The notes: generated by a model from the letters alone, not told the origin. 59,787 nucleotides of DNA from Deltaproteobacteria bacterium (GCA_013151835.1 JAADHK010000081.1:1-59787), one strand, 5' to 3'. Numbered from the stretch's first letter, positions 34,812 through 44,731 are shown. Translations and numbers: made by a program.

Positions 34812-36565
34812 GCGCTCCTAAACTCTCCGACATATTAACCACTGATTTCGGCATGCAAGAAGATATCATCGCCGAAGCCCGGCGAGTCGGGGTGGAACAG
34901 GATATTTGTCTTGCCGAGGCCCTGATTAAAAAGAAGGTCATAACCGAATTGCAGCTTCTGAAAGCTTACAGCCGTCTTTATGATCTTCCATTTGTTTCCC
35001 GACTGCCCACAGAGGATATGGAAACCGATTTTGCGAAAAAGGTTCCCATCGGTTTTTTAAAGAAGCACACGATCGTGCCGGTGATCCTCGCCGAAGGAAA
35101 TAAATCCGGCCTTTCGCCTGATTTCACGGCAGTGCTGGGGGAGGCCCGGGCCGTTATCGCCATAAATGATCCCACCTCCTTTCCGGCCGCAGACGACCTG
35201 GCAAAGCTTATCAATACCGATGATTTCGAGGCCGATGATTTCGAGATCGTACTTTCCACGCGAGAATCCATTTACGCGCTTATTAACATAGCCTTTGACA
35301 GCAGCCGTGACACGGCGCAACAGCTTGTGGCCGACATGGAGGAAAACAGCGGCGATATTTTAAGCGAGATTGAAGAGACGGCCGACCTTCTGGACGATAC
35401 AAGCGATGCCCCGATTATAAAGTTAGTCAATCATGTGATATCCCAGTCCGTAAAAATAGGTGCAAGCGACATACATATCGAGCCGGAGCAGCACAGCTTT
35501 AAAATCCGCTACAGGGTCGACGGGATACTCTATGATATGCTCACCCCGCCGAAATGGATGCAGGCATCTCTTGTTTCCCGGATAAAAGTCATGGCCAAGA
35601 TGAATATCGCTGAAAAAAGACTTCCCCAGGATGGCCGGTTCGAAGTCAAGATCGGCAACCAGAGCATAGATATCCGCGTTTCAACAATCCCGATTTCCGA
35701 CGGGGAGCGCGTGGTTCTTCGGCTTTTGAATAAGTCGGGCTCCCTTTTTGAACTGACCCAGCTTGGAATTGAAAAGGAGAGGCTCGATATAATAAAGGAG
35801 CTGATCCAAACATCCCACGGCATCGTCCTTGTGACGGGACCTACAGGCAGCGGTAAGACCACCACCCTTTACGCCATACTCTCCACAATCAATTCGCCGG
35901 ATATCAATATCATAACAATCGAAGACCCGGTGGAATACAAGTTAAAGGGAGTCAACCAGATACAGGTAAATTCAAAGATCGATCTTACTTTTGCCCGGGG
36001 GTTGCGGTCCATTGTCCGCCAGGATCCGGACGTTATCCTCATCGGCGAGATGCGGGATCTTGAAACCGCCGAGATCGGCGTACAATCGGCGTTGACCGGG
36101 CATCTTGTATTTTCCACCCTCCATACAAACGACTCGGCCTCCGCCATTACAAGGCTTGTTGACCTTGGAATAGAGCCGTTTCTCATATCCTCGTCGGTGC
36201 TTGCGGTTGTGGCACAGCGGCTGGTGCGGGTTTTATGCGATGAATGCAAACAGCCGTACACGCCGGACGATATTACCTTAAAGCGTCTCGGGATATCTCC
36301 TGAAAATGCCGCCGACATTGTTATTTACAGGCCACAAGGATGCCCGAAATGCTTTCAAAGCGGTTACAGGGGCCGGCTGGGGATATATGAAATTTTAAGG
36401 CTGGATGAAACCATTCAGAGTATGGTTCTTAAGACCCATGATTCCCACCAGATCAAGAAACAGGCCATACAGCAGGGAATGTCGACTCTCTACCAGGATG
36501 GAATTTCAAAGGTTTTAAAGGGGATAACCACTATTGAAGAGGTCCTTCGCGTCACCCAGTCTTGA
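34808..36565 (+). CDS. gspE: T2SS secretion ATPase GspE
   Basis: 585 residues. An N-terminal T2SSE/MshEN-like domain (about 1-150, divided by an acidic linker NTDDFEADDFE) precedes the ATPase: Walker A GPTGSGKTT, Asp box VILIGEMRDLETAE with Walker B, His box GHLVFSTLHTNDSASAITRL, and the zinc-binding tetracysteine domain (CDEC ... CPKC). It powers pseudopilus assembly through GspL. The gene ends the plus-strand gsp block. The TGA is followed immediately by an inverted-repeat element, which may act as the transcript end. Confidence 0.95.
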   Translation: MSAPKLSDILTTDFGMQEDIIAEARRVGVEQDICLAEALIKKKVITELQLLKAYSRLYDLPFVSRLPTEDMETDFAKKVPIGFLKKHTIVPVILAEGNKSGLSPDFTAVLGEARAVIAINDPTSFPAADDLAKLINTDDFEADDFEIVLSTRESIYALINIAFDSSRDTAQQLVADMEENSGDILSEIEETADLLDDTSDAPIIKLVNHVISQSVKIGASDIHIEPEQHSFKIRYRVDGILYDMLTPPKWMQASLVSRIKVMAKMNIAEKRLPQDGRFEVKIGNQSIDIRVSTIPISDGERVVLRLLNKSGSLFELTQLGIEKERLDIIKELIQTSHGIVLVTGPTGSGKTTTLYAILSTINSPDINIITIEDPVEYKLKGVNQIQVNSKIDLTFARGLRSIVRQDPDVILIGEMRDLETAEIGVQSALTGHLVFSTLHTNDSASAITRLVDLGIEPFLISSSVLAVVAQRLVRVLCDECKQPYTPDDITLKRLGISPENAADIVIYRPQGCPKCFQSGYRGRLGIYEILRLDETIQSMVLKTHDSHQIKKQAIQQGMSTLYQDGISKVLKGITTIEEVLRVTQS

Positions 36566-36724
36566 TGATCTCGTAAAAAGTCGGGCAACCCGGTTACGAT
36601 GGCTAAGTAGAAAGTTCCATATACAAGGCGTAGTGGTGTCGCGAGAGCGGAGGCATACATATAGTATTCCGAGCATTTCGCGACCCGCTACAACGCAGTA
36701 GATGGGACTTTTTACGACGCCATC
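36566..36724. repeat. Inverted-repeat element, copy B, directly after the gspE stop
   Basis: The same element as at 28673 and 55735 but in the opposite orientation: it starts ATGATCTCGTAAAAAGTCGG and ends GGGACTTTTTACGACGCCATC. Terminal arms TCGTAAAAAGTC/GACTTTTTACGA pair, and a second pair (GGCTAAGTAGAAAGTTCCAT with ATGGGACTTTTTACGACGCC) lies just inside. It begins at the base after the gspE TGA. Confidence 0.88.
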
Positions 36725-36791
36725 AGTCTTGATTGCGTCGTAGAAAGCTGAACGTCAATGTCATTAACTTAAGCGTTTATTATAAAAACCA

Positions 36792-36877
36792 ACCGCATAA
36801 TGTCGAACAGGGAATATCGAGTCCCGAAGTTTTTTACTTCTGCGGTTCAATATTCCGTGTTCAATATTCGACATTTT
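36792..36877. repeat. Dispersed palindromic repeat near gspE
   Basis: ACCGCATAATGTCGAACAGG and GAATATCGA on the left pair imperfectly with CTGCGGTTCAATATTCCGTG and TCAATATTCGACATT on the right. The pattern of nested GTCGAA/GGAATATT/TGCGGT units looks like a mobile intergenic repeat. It could form a long hairpin followed by T-rich sequence. Confidence 0.65.
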
Positions 36878-36945
36878 TTAATAAAATACTATAGTGTTCG
36901 GTTTGGTTCTTGCACCTGTTATTTTTCTTGTACTGCCCTCGTAGG

Positions 36946-37068
36946 GGCGGCCTTCAGGCCGCCTTTCATGAAATTACATGGAGCCATACAGGCAAATGGA
37001 AGGCTGAAGCCTTCCGCTACGTAGGCCGTGCGAATATTCATCTCATTCCCACGCTCCAGCGGGGGAAC
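36946..37068. repeat. Cluster of three short palindromes upstream of the TPR gene
   Basis: Three separate units follow each other: GGCGGCCTTCAGGCCGCC at 36946-36963; GGAAGGCTGAAGCCTTCC with GCTACG at 36998-37021 (identical to 699-722); and an ATTCCCACGCTCCAGCGGGG unit with GGAA at about 37046-37068. They resemble REP-type intergenic palindromes. No gene is visible from 36725 to 37090. Confidence 0.7.
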
Positions 37069-37090
37069 GTATTTACCGCAGAACGTTATT

Positions 37091-38029
37091 ATGAGAAACT
37101 TTTACGTCATACTTATCTTCCTGAGTACTGTCTTTTCAGCGACCTGCGCATACCCGGCCATGTCGCCATGCCGAACTGCCGATGATGTCTTCTCCTTTGC
37201 CCAAAGCCTGGAAAAAGACTCCGACTATGATTCGGCCGTATCTGAATTCAAACGATTTGTCTTTTTCTTCCCCAATGATCAAAAGGTTCCTGAAGCCCTG
37301 TTTTCCGCAGGCATGGCCCGTTTTAATCAACACCGGTATTCAGACGCAATTGCGCTCTTTGCATCCGTGGAAGAAAAATACGGCACATCGGATACTGCAA
37401 TAGAATCCGTATTCATGATCAGCCGCTGCCTTGTCGCCGCACAAGAGACTGAATCCGCCATCCTTATTTTAAAACGGCTTTCCTCGTCTTTGTTTGATCA
37501 ATCCGTTCACGACAGGGCATTGGTCCAAACCGGCTGGCTCTATCTTCAAAAATCCGGCCGAAAATTCAACATTGATGCCGCCAAAAAAGCTTTTTCCGCA
37601 GTTTCAGATTCCGGAAAAAAGGCGTTTCATATCCAGGCGATACTTCATGAGCTTGATGCAAAGGGAAAAAATATACCGAAAAAAAGCCCCTTTCTGGCAG
37701 GTCTTTTTTCCATCGTGCCGGGAGGCGGATATCTCTATTGCGGCCGGTACAGGGATGCGGGCATGGCCTTTTTCCTGAATTCGGTTTTATTTACTGCCGC
37801 ATATGAGAGCTTTGACAAGCGGCTTTACACCCTTGGCGGCATGCTGGGCGCAGTCGGGGTCGGGTTTTACGGAGGAAGCATCTACGGCGGTATAACATCC
37901 GCACACAAGTACAACGCCAGGGCGAAGGGCCGATTTTTAAACGGCTTGAAACAAAAGTATGCTCCCGCCGACGTATCGCTCAGCCGGCAGCGGGGTGGTT
38001 TTTTTGTGGCATTTTCCCTGAAGTTTTAG
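37091..38029 (+). CDS. TPR-repeat protein with C-terminal membrane domain
   Basis: About 312 residues. A signal peptide (VILIFLSTVFSATCAYPA) is followed by tetratricopeptide-like helices resembling BamD/YbgF organisation (DYDSAVSEFKRFVFFFPNDQ, EALFSAGMARFNQHRYSDAI, SVFMISRCLVAAQETESAIL). The C-terminal third has hydrophobic, Gly-rich segments (FLAGLFSIVPGGGYLYCGRY; LGGMLGAVGVGFYGGSIYGG), typical of a small family where TPRs precede a membrane domain. The ATG at 37091 gives a proper signal peptide; the longer frame from a GTG at 37028 runs through repeat DNA. It lies between gspE and the inverted gspF; a link to secretion is only suggested by position. Confidence 0.75.
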   Translation: MRNFYVILIFLSTVFSATCAYPAMSPCRTADDVFSFAQSLEKDSDYDSAVSEFKRFVFFFPNDQKVPEALFSAGMARFNQHRYSDAIALFASVEEKYGTSDTAIESVFMISRCLVAAQETESAILILKRLSSSLFDQSVHDRALVQTGWLYLQKSGRKFNIDAAKKAFSAVSDSGKKAFHIQAILHELDAKGKNIPKKSPFLAGLFSIVPGGGYLYCGRYRDAGMAFFLNSVLFTAAYESFDKRLYTLGGMLGAVGVGFYGGSIYGGITSAHKYNARAKGRFLNGLKQKYAPADVSLSRQRGGFFVAFSLKF

Positions 38030-38037
38030 CGGGGTCG

Positions 38038-39267
38038 TCATCTCACGAGCTGGTTCATCTCGAATATGGGCATGCAGATGGAAAGGACGATAAAGCCCAC
38101 CACCACTGCCATGACGAGTATGACCACCGGTTCAAGGAGCGCGGTCATCCCGGAAACTGTGGCGTCCACTTCGCCTTCGTAAATATCAGCCATCTTGCAA
38201 AGCATTGATTCGAGCTTGCCGCTGTTTTCACCCACCTGGATCATCTGGATGGTTATGCTGGGGAAAATATCGGAGCTCGAAAGGGCCTTGCCCAGGCCGA
38301 TCCCTTTTTCCACATCAAGCGCGGCTGCTGCAATGGCATCGGCGATCAGGCGGTTGCCAACGATATTTTTAACGATACCGAGAGCCGCCATCAGGGGAAC
38401 CCCGTTTTCAAGAAGCGACCCCAGTGTGCGTGAAAAACGTCCTACCGCAAGCTTTTTTTTAAGCGGCCCGATTATCGGAAGTCTCAGGAGTATCCGGTCA
38501 AATGCATAACCGCCCTTATCGGTCTGTATCAATTGCCGTAGACCAAACACCAGGCCGCCGATGGCGATTAACAGCACCCACCAGTCGGTCCGCAAAAAAT
38601 GGCTCAACCGGATCAGTAACCTTGTGGGCAGGGGGAGCGTCTGCTTCATATCGGCGAATATAGACGTAATGCTCGGAACTATGTATGTGAGAAGAAAAAA
38701 GAGGATCAGTATCCCCACAATCGACATAAGCACGGGATAGGCCATGGCGGAACGGATGCGGTGGCTCAGTTCCTGCTGTTTCTCGCTGATGTCGGCAAGG
38801 CGGTTTAAAACAAGCTCCAGGGTCCCCGATGACTCGCCGGAGCGGACCATGTTTACATAAATATCGGAAAAAACGAGGGGGTATTGGGAAAGCGCCGCCG
38901 CAAAGCTGCTCCCTTCCTCAATGGCGTCTTTTATCTGGGACAGAATTTTTTTCAGGGCGCCTGTGCCTGTCTGGGGCAAAAGAGCTGAAAGAGCTGAAAC
39001 CAGCGGAAATCCCGCCCCCAGAAGAGTTGCAAGCTGCCGTGTCATTATGGCGAGTTCAGCCGGCTTGACCCGGGATGAAAACGAAGCAAGCAGATTTGAA
39101 AACCGGGCTTCTTTTTTGGTCGAGGCCTCCACCACTTCATGGATTGAGACAGGAAAGATATTGGTGGAGCGCAGCTTCTGCCTCCCTGCCGCAACACTTT
39201 CGGCATCGATGATGTCGGTGATCGTTTTGCCCTTAATATTCAGGGCGGTATATTCATAAGTCGGCAT
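38038..39267 (-). CDS. gspF: T2SS inner-membrane protein GspF
   Basis: 409 residues with two GspF/PilC repeats: about 70-195 (LAIMTRQLATLLGAGFPLVS ... GSSFAAALSQYPLVFSDIYV) and about 275-400 (FSRTLGSLLENGVPLMAALG ... GEVDATVSGMTALLEPVVIL). Three transmembrane helices follow the usual positions (MSIVGILILFFLLTYIVPSI and others). The N-terminal YTALNIKGKTITDIIDAESV is standard. It is the platform protein beneath the pseudopilus. It is on the minus strand, convergent with the TPR gene (8-base gap), so it needs its own promoter; in most clusters it follows gspE directly. Confidence 0.93.
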   Translation of the reverse strand: MPTYEYTALNIKGKTITDIIDAESVAAGRQKLRSTNIFPVSIHEVVEASTKKEARFSNLLASFSSRVKPAELAIMTRQLATLLGAGFPLVSALSALLPQTGTGALKKILSQIKDAIEEGSSFAAALSQYPLVFSDIYVNMVRSGESSGTLELVLNRLADISEKQQELSHRIRSAMAYPVLMSIVGILILFFLLTYIVPSITSIFADMKQTLPLPTRLLIRLSHFLRTDWWVLLIAIGGLVFGLRQLIQTDKGGYAFDRILLRLPIIGPLKKKLAVGRFSRTLGSLLENGVPLMAALGIVKNIVGNRLIADAIAAAALDVEKGIGLGKALSSSDIFPSITIQMIQVGENSGKLESMLCKMADIYEGEVDATVSGMTALLEPVVILVMAVVVGFIVLSICMPIFEMNQLVR

Positions 39268-39570
39268 TTTTCAGGCTTTTTTTGTCAGGTTGGCAACAAT
39301 TAAATACTAAATAAATCAGTAAGATTTTTTACGCGAGATATCGTTATCATTTGCCGGCGACAAAAGCAATCCTGAATATTGAAACCGTGCATGGCCTCAT
39401 CGTGCCCTGTCTTTTGACGTCCATGATTTCACTTGCGATTTAGGCAGATAATGATATAGATTCAGGGCGGCTTGCGAAAGCTTATTTTTTTGTCGGCGTT
39501 TAACCGAACAAATTGATTTCAATGTAACTATTCTCCATTAAATCGTCATAAAAAGAGGGCAAAGAAGAAA
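39268..39570. other. Intergenic region between gspF and asd
   Basis: About 300 bases between divergent starts. It must contain promoters for both genes, but no strong operator, hairpin, riboswitch or small gene was recognised. Confidence 0.4.
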
Positions 39571-40704
39571 ATGCAAAGGGTATGTTTTGTGGGCTGGAGG
39601 GGAATGGTCGGATCCGTTCTAATGGACCGGATGAGGACCGAAGGCGATTTTAACGGGTTTGATGCCTTGTTCGCATCCACGTCACAGGCCGGTGAACCCG
39701 GCCCGGAACTGGGACCGGATGTCGACATAAAGACGCCTCCTTTAAAGGATGCATACGATATTGACATGCTTTTTGGCGTGGATATCATCGTAACCTGCCA
39801 GGGGAGTGATTATACAAAAAAAGTCCATCCTGAACTGAGGAAAAGAGGCTGGAAGGGCTACTGGATTGATGCCGCATCCGCGCTCAGGATGTCGGACAGC
39901 AGCATTATCGTACTCGACCCGGTCAACCGCCCGGTCATAGATAACGCGCTTGATAGCGGTATACGGGACTTTATCGGGGGAAATTGCACGGTAAGTCTCA
40001 TGCTCATGGCAATCGGCGGGCTTTTTCAACAGGGGCTTGTGAAATGGCTTACCTCCATGACCTATCAGTCGGCATCCGGTGCAGGCGCGAAAAACATGCG
40101 CGAACTCGTATCCCAGATGAAAGCAATTGGTGATGCCTCTGTCGACCTGCTGGAAGACAAGAATGTGTCCATCCACCGGATCGACACTCGGGTCATTGAA
40201 ACAATGCGCTCGAAATCCTTTCCAACGGACAGGTTCGGGGTCCCCCTTGCAGGCAGCGTTATTCCCTGGATCGATTCTCCCATGGAATCAGGTCAGACAC
40301 GCGAGGAATGGAAGGGTGTTTCAGAAACCAACAAGATCCTCGATACAAAAGAGCAGATACCCATAGACGGCACCTGTGTTCGCATAGGGGCAATGCGTTG
40401 TCACAGCCAGGCATTAACCATAAGGCTCACCCGTAATGTCCCCATGGACGAAATCGTATCGATAATCCAATCAGCAAACAAATGGGTCCGTATTGTTCCC
40501 AATAACCAGCCGGAAACGGCGCGCGATCTCACCCCGGCCGCAGTTACCGGAACGCTCAGTGTGCCGGTGGGAAGGCTCAGAAAATTAAATATGGGCAATG
40601 ATTTTTTATCGGCTTTTACCGTGGGAGATCAGCTTCTCTGGGGCGCGGCCGAACCTGTGCGCCGCATGTTAAAGATATTGCTGGATTATCTTACCGCTTC
40701 GTAA
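39571..40704 (+). CDS. asd: Aspartate-semialdehyde dehydrogenase
   Basis: 377 residues, close to the enterobacterial-type enzyme. The N-terminal VCFVGWRGMVGSVLMDRM binds NADP, the catalytic Cys is in FIGGNCTVSLMLMAIGGL (about residue 135), and SASGAGAKNMRELVSQM plus CVRIGAMRCHSQALTIRL complete the substrate site. It makes aspartate semialdehyde for lysine/diaminopimelate, threonine and methionine synthesis. A hybrid sensor kinase starts 16 bases after the stop; whether they share a transcript is unknown. Confidence 0.95.
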   Translation: MQRVCFVGWRGMVGSVLMDRMRTEGDFNGFDALFASTSQAGEPGPELGPDVDIKTPPLKDAYDIDMLFGVDIIVTCQGSDYTKKVHPELRKRGWKGYWIDAASALRMSDSSIIVLDPVNRPVIDNALDSGIRDFIGGNCTVSLMLMAIGGLFQQGLVKWLTSMTYQSASGAGAKNMRELVSQMKAIGDASVDLLEDKNVSIHRIDTRVIETMRSKSFPTDRFGVPLAGSVIPWIDSPMESGQTREEWKGVSETNKILDTKEQIPIDGTCVRIGAMRCHSQALTIRLTRNVPMDEIVSIIQSANKWVRIVPNNQPETARDLTPAAVTGTLSVPVGRLRKLNMGNDFLSAFTVGDQLLWGAAEPVRRMLKILLDYLTAS

Positions 40705-40719
40705 AATCGGAAACTTAAG

Positions 40720-43110
40720 ATGCAGGTCTCGATTTTCTTATTGATTTTTATCGCCCTCCTTTTGGCGGCCGTGCTGCTGCTTGTTGCTTCAAATATCCGC
40801 AAATCCGACCGGATAAATCGTTTTCGCGGTAGAATTGAAAATCTTGAAAAGCGCATTTCCCTTTTCCGCGACATTGTAAATGATGGTATCTGCACCTATG
40901 ATCCTGAATCCATGTCCATTACAAGCTGTAACTCCGCTTTTACCAATTGGTTCGCAGGCAGCGAGTCTGAATACGGACGTATGCCAATTGATCTGTTTTG
41001 TACCGCCGGTTCGCCTTATACTGTTTCTGATCTAAAAGAATGTGTAAAAAAGGTGGCCGCAAATACGCCCGTTCATTTTGAATGGTCCGCTGTCACCAGG
41101 GACGGCAACAACCTCCGCTTCATGGTTTCCGCCCATGCGATTGATGCGGGAACCGACAGCGATCCCATTGTTTTTATCTTCCATGATGTTACAGATCGAA
41201 AACATATGGGTGATGAATTGACGCGTCTTGCCGGTATCCTTGAATCCATCGGCGAAGGCGTGGCGACTGCGGACATTGACGGAAATATTACTTTTGTCAA
41301 TAAGAGATGGGCGGATATGCATGGTTATTCCCAGCGTGATCTTATTGGAAAACATATACGGATTTTTCATTCCGACAAACAGCTGCAAGAAGATGTAGAG
41401 CCGTTTAATGAAATGGTGATCCGGAAAAAGGTGCACAGCGGCGAAGTAGGACACATGCATGCGGACGGCACCCTTTTTCCCACCCATATGACCACAACCC
41501 TTATTTCGGATCAAAACGGAGAACCGGCCGGTTTTACCGCCATGGCAACTGATCTTTGCGAGCAGAAAAAGGTTGAGGCCGCCCTCAGGTCAAGCGAGAT
41601 CAAATTCAGGCAGCTCTTCAGCCTCATGCCCGAGCCCATAACCCTTGCAGATCTTGCCGGGCGGATATTTGACGTGAACGAAAAATTTTGCGATCTGTCC
41701 GGATATACCCGTCACGAAATTATCGGAAAAACTCCCCTGGACCTGGGTTTTGATCCGGACCAGCGCCAGGAATTTATCAATGCGCTGACCAAGAGCGGGG
41801 AAGTTAACGGCTTTGAGACCGGCCTGACAGTCAAGGACGGAAGCAGGTTTGCAATATTGCTATTTGCCCGGCTGATCGAAATCAGAGGCGATTTTTTCAC
41901 ATTGACCGTCCTGCATGACATAACAGACCAACGGCGGCTCGAGAAACGTCTTGGCGAAGCGGAAAAAATGGAGGCCATCGGAACGCTTGCAGGCGGCATT
42001 GCGCATGATTTTAACAACATTCTTTCGGCAATACTCGGATACTCGGAATTGTCGCTCCTTAAAACTGATCCCGCTTCAAAAGTATTCAATCACTTAAACA
42101 ATATTTTAAAGGCGACCAACCGCGCGCGCGACCTGATCCGGCGGATTTTAGCAGTCAGCCGTCACGATGTGCAGGCAAAAAAACCGATCCGCATCGAGCC
42201 GATTGTCGATGATGTTGTCGGCCTGATGCGCGCAAGCCTTCCCAGCCTCATCGATATAAGAAAAAATATATCAAAACCGGAAGGGAAGGTCATGGCCGAT
42301 CAGGGCCAGATTCACCAGGTTTTGATGAATCTCTGCACAAATGCGGGCCAGTCCATGGAGGAAAACGGCGGTGTTTTAGTTCTGGGCGTGGATGAAGTGA
42401 ATATAACGTCACACGCAATTACTACCGGTTCAAACCTGAATCCCGGCAAATACGTCCGGATTACAATCCGGGATACCGGTTGCGGCATTCAGGAAGGGGT
42501 CATGAAGAAAATCTTTGATCCTTATTTTACCACTAAGCCCAGGGGGAACGGAACCGGCCTGGGGTTGTCGGTGGTCCAGTCAATAATTCAAAAACACGGC
42601 GGCGCCATTACCGTTTCAAGCATGCCGAAAAGCGGTAGCACATTTACCGTATATCTTCCCACGATCGATGTCGTTGGTTCGCCTGTAAATCAGATAGCAA
42701 AACCCGATGATAAAAGACTTCCCAAGGGAAGTGAGTCAATCCTTATTGCAGACGATGAAACAGCCATTGTCGAGACCGAAGGCGAGCTTCTTTCACGGCT
42801 TGGGTACAGGGTTAAAACCGCCGGGAGCGGGAAGGATGCGCTTTTGCTTTTTAAAGCAAATCCCGATCATTTCGACCTGGTCGTATCGGACATGACCATG
42901 CCGGACATGGCCGGCGACGAGCTGGCGGCCCGGTTGATGAATATCCGCCCCGATTTTCCGGTTGTTCTTTGTACGGGCTACACCACGCGCATGAACGAAG
43001 AAGAAGCGCGAAAAAAAGGAATAAAGGCCTTTCTCTACAAGCCTGTTTCCATAACCCGGCTTGCACGGACAATACGGGAAGTGCTTGATGCGGGGGAGGG
43101 GAGCGCCTGA
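40720..43110 (+). CDS. Hybrid sensor histidine kinase (PAS-HisKA-HATPase-REC)
   Basis: 796 residues. One N-terminal transmembrane helix (VSIFLLIFIALLLAAVLLLV), three PAS domains (about 45-160, 165-285 and 290-410; for example SIGEGVATADIDGNITFVNK and PITLADLAGRIFDVNEKF), a HisKA domain with the phospho-His in GGIAHDFNNIL, an ATPase domain (NLCTNAGQSM N box, DTGCGIQEG G1, GNGTGLGLSV G2), and a C-terminal receiver (IADDE, phospho-Asp in VVSDMTMPD, Lys in YKPVS). There is no periplasmic sensor domain, so signals are probably intracellular through PAS. It has no DNA-binding output, and its target regulator is not adjacent. Confidence 0.92.
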   Translation: MQVSIFLLIFIALLLAAVLLLVASNIRKSDRINRFRGRIENLEKRISLFRDIVNDGICTYDPESMSITSCNSAFTNWFAGSESEYGRMPIDLFCTAGSPYTVSDLKECVKKVAANTPVHFEWSAVTRDGNNLRFMVSAHAIDAGTDSDPIVFIFHDVTDRKHMGDELTRLAGILESIGEGVATADIDGNITFVNKRWADMHGYSQRDLIGKHIRIFHSDKQLQEDVEPFNEMVIRKKVHSGEVGHMHADGTLFPTHMTTTLISDQNGEPAGFTAMATDLCEQKKVEAALRSSEIKFRQLFSLMPEPITLADLAGRIFDVNEKFCDLSGYTRHEIIGKTPLDLGFDPDQRQEFINALTKSGEVNGFETGLTVKDGSRFAILLFARLIEIRGDFFTLTVLHDITDQRRLEKRLGEAEKMEAIGTLAGGIAHDFNNILSAILGYSELSLLKTDPASKVFNHLNNILKATNRARDLIRRILAVSRHDVQAKKPIRIEPIVDDVVGLMRASLPSLIDIRKNISKPEGKVMADQGQIHQVLMNLCTNAGQSMEENGGVLVLGVDEVNITSHAITTGSNLNPGKYVRITIRDTGCGIQEGVMKKIFDPYFTTKPRGNGTGLGLSVVQSIIQKHGGAITVSSMPKSGSTFTVYLPTIDVVGSPVNQIAKPDDKRLPKGSESILIADDETAIVETEGELLSRLGYRVKTAGSGKDALLLFKANPDHFDLVVSDMTMPDMAGDELAARLMNIRPDFPVVLCTGYTTRMNEEEARKKGIKAFLYKPVSITRLARTIREVLDAGEGSA

Positions 43111-43154
43111 CCATTGTTGAGGTGATTAATCCTGTAAATAATAATGGAATTACA

Positions 43155-44731
43155 ATGGAATATGATTATGCAATCATCGGCTCCGGATTCGGGGGCAGCG
43201 TTTCCGCCCTGCGCCTTGCTGAAAAAGGGTACTCGGTGGTTGTGCTTGAACAGGGCAACCGTGTCACCCCCGAGGATATGGAAGAAGGGGACAGCGATAT
43301 CAGGCGCCTGAACTGGATGCCTTTTCTGGGCATGACCGGTTATTTCTCCCAGGACTTTTTCCGGCATGTAACCCTTGTGCGTGGGGTTGGCGTGGGCGGG
43401 GGGAGCATCGTCTATGCTGCGGTATTGCTTATGCCCAAGGACGATTTTTATAAGGACCCCGCATGGTCCGCCCTTGGCATTGACTGGAAAAAAGTGCTTG
43501 CGCCCCACTATGATACTGCCGTAAAAATGCTTGGGGTAACCGAAAATCCGAGCATGGATATCCAGGACGAGTTCCTTGAAAAAACGGCCGAAGCCATGAA
43601 CGCGCAAAACAGCTTCGGCCCGACGCCCAACGGAATCTACTTCGGAACTCCGGAGGTCATGAAGCCCGACCCGTTTTTTAATGGTGCGGGTCCGCACAGG
43701 GCAGGGTGTCATTTATGCGGCCGGTGCCTCACCGGCTGTTCCCATGGATCGAAAAACAGCCTGGATAAAAATTATCTATACCTTGCCGAGAGACTCGGCG
43801 CAGCCATCCTGCCGTTTCGCAAAGTATCCGGGATAATCCCCATGCCCGGGGGAGGGTATTGCCTAAAAACCGGGCACCCCGTGAAACGGTTTCGCAAGTA
43901 TCCGGACATCACGGCAAAAAAAGTGATTGTTGCAGCCGGTGTGGTGGGTACGCTCGAACTCCTTTTTTCCTGCCGGGAATTTCAAAGACTCTTCCCGCGA
44001 TTTCGCCCATGCTCGGCAAAGTTGCCCGCACAAACAGCGAGGCCATCGTGGGGGTTTTATCATCAGACGAGGATATCGACCTGACCCGTGGTACGGCCAT
44101 ATCCTCCCATTTCTATCCCGACGATCATACCCATATCACCCAGAACCGGTTCCCAAAAGGGTACACCTTTATGAAGTTTTTCACCGGCCCGCTGGTGGAT
44201 CATTCAAACCCTCTTCTGCGCACCTTAAAAACTCTTTGCGCCATCATAGCCCATCCATCAAGACTTGCCTTTGCATGGTGTGCCAAAAACTGGAACAAAC
44301 GGGTCACTGTGTTGACGGTAATGCAGCATCTGGACAACCAGGTGGCCTTCAAATACGGACCCAAGGCATCCATGATGTTCCGGCGCGGATTAAAATCCGT
44401 GGCCGTTAAGGGAAAATCAGCGCCCACCAACCTGCCGGTAGCAAACCGGGCCGCCGAAACCCTTGCCCGGGTTTCTGATGGTCAGCCCCTGAACATTTTA
44501 ACGGAAAGCATTGGAAATATGTCCACAACCGCCCATATCCTGGGCGGTTGCCACATGGGATCAGGGCCTGAAAACGGCGTGATCGATACCACGCACCAGG
44601 TATTCGGATATCCCGGCCTCTATGTGATCGACGGATCTTCGGTGTCCGCCAATATCGGCGCAAATCCCAGCCTCACCATCGCAGCCCTTGCTGAACGGGC
44701 CATGAGCCTGATCCCGGGGAATGAAAAATGA
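43155..44731 (+). pseudogene. FAD-dependent GMC oxidoreductase (cholesterol-oxidase-like), frameshifted
   Basis: The N-terminal part has the FAD motif IIGSGFGGSVSALRLAEKGY and GVGVGGGSIVYAAV. The C-terminal part, in another frame, has AHILGGCHMGSGPENGVIDT and YVIDGSSVSANIGANPSLTI, the standard GMC ending. The first frame reads well through LELLFSCRE and then loses family likeness, stopping at 44084; the correct continuation (SKTLPAISPMLGKVARTNSE) is in the -1 frame. The break lies near 43974-43985 and fits loss of one base. Joined, the two parts give a normal-length enzyme of about 525 residues, so the gene is either recently inactivated or contains a sequencing error. The start is set at the ATG before EYDYAIIGSG; a GTG at 43122 is also possible. 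Confidence 0.8.

Noticed and set aside
43940-43990. Programmed -1 frameshift at the T-run (CTCCTTTTTTCC) in the GMC oxidoreductase
   Set aside because: The family-like sequence LLFSCRE continues in the first frame past the T-run, so the shift occurs later, where no slippery heptamer or downstream structure is evident. A lost base is simpler.
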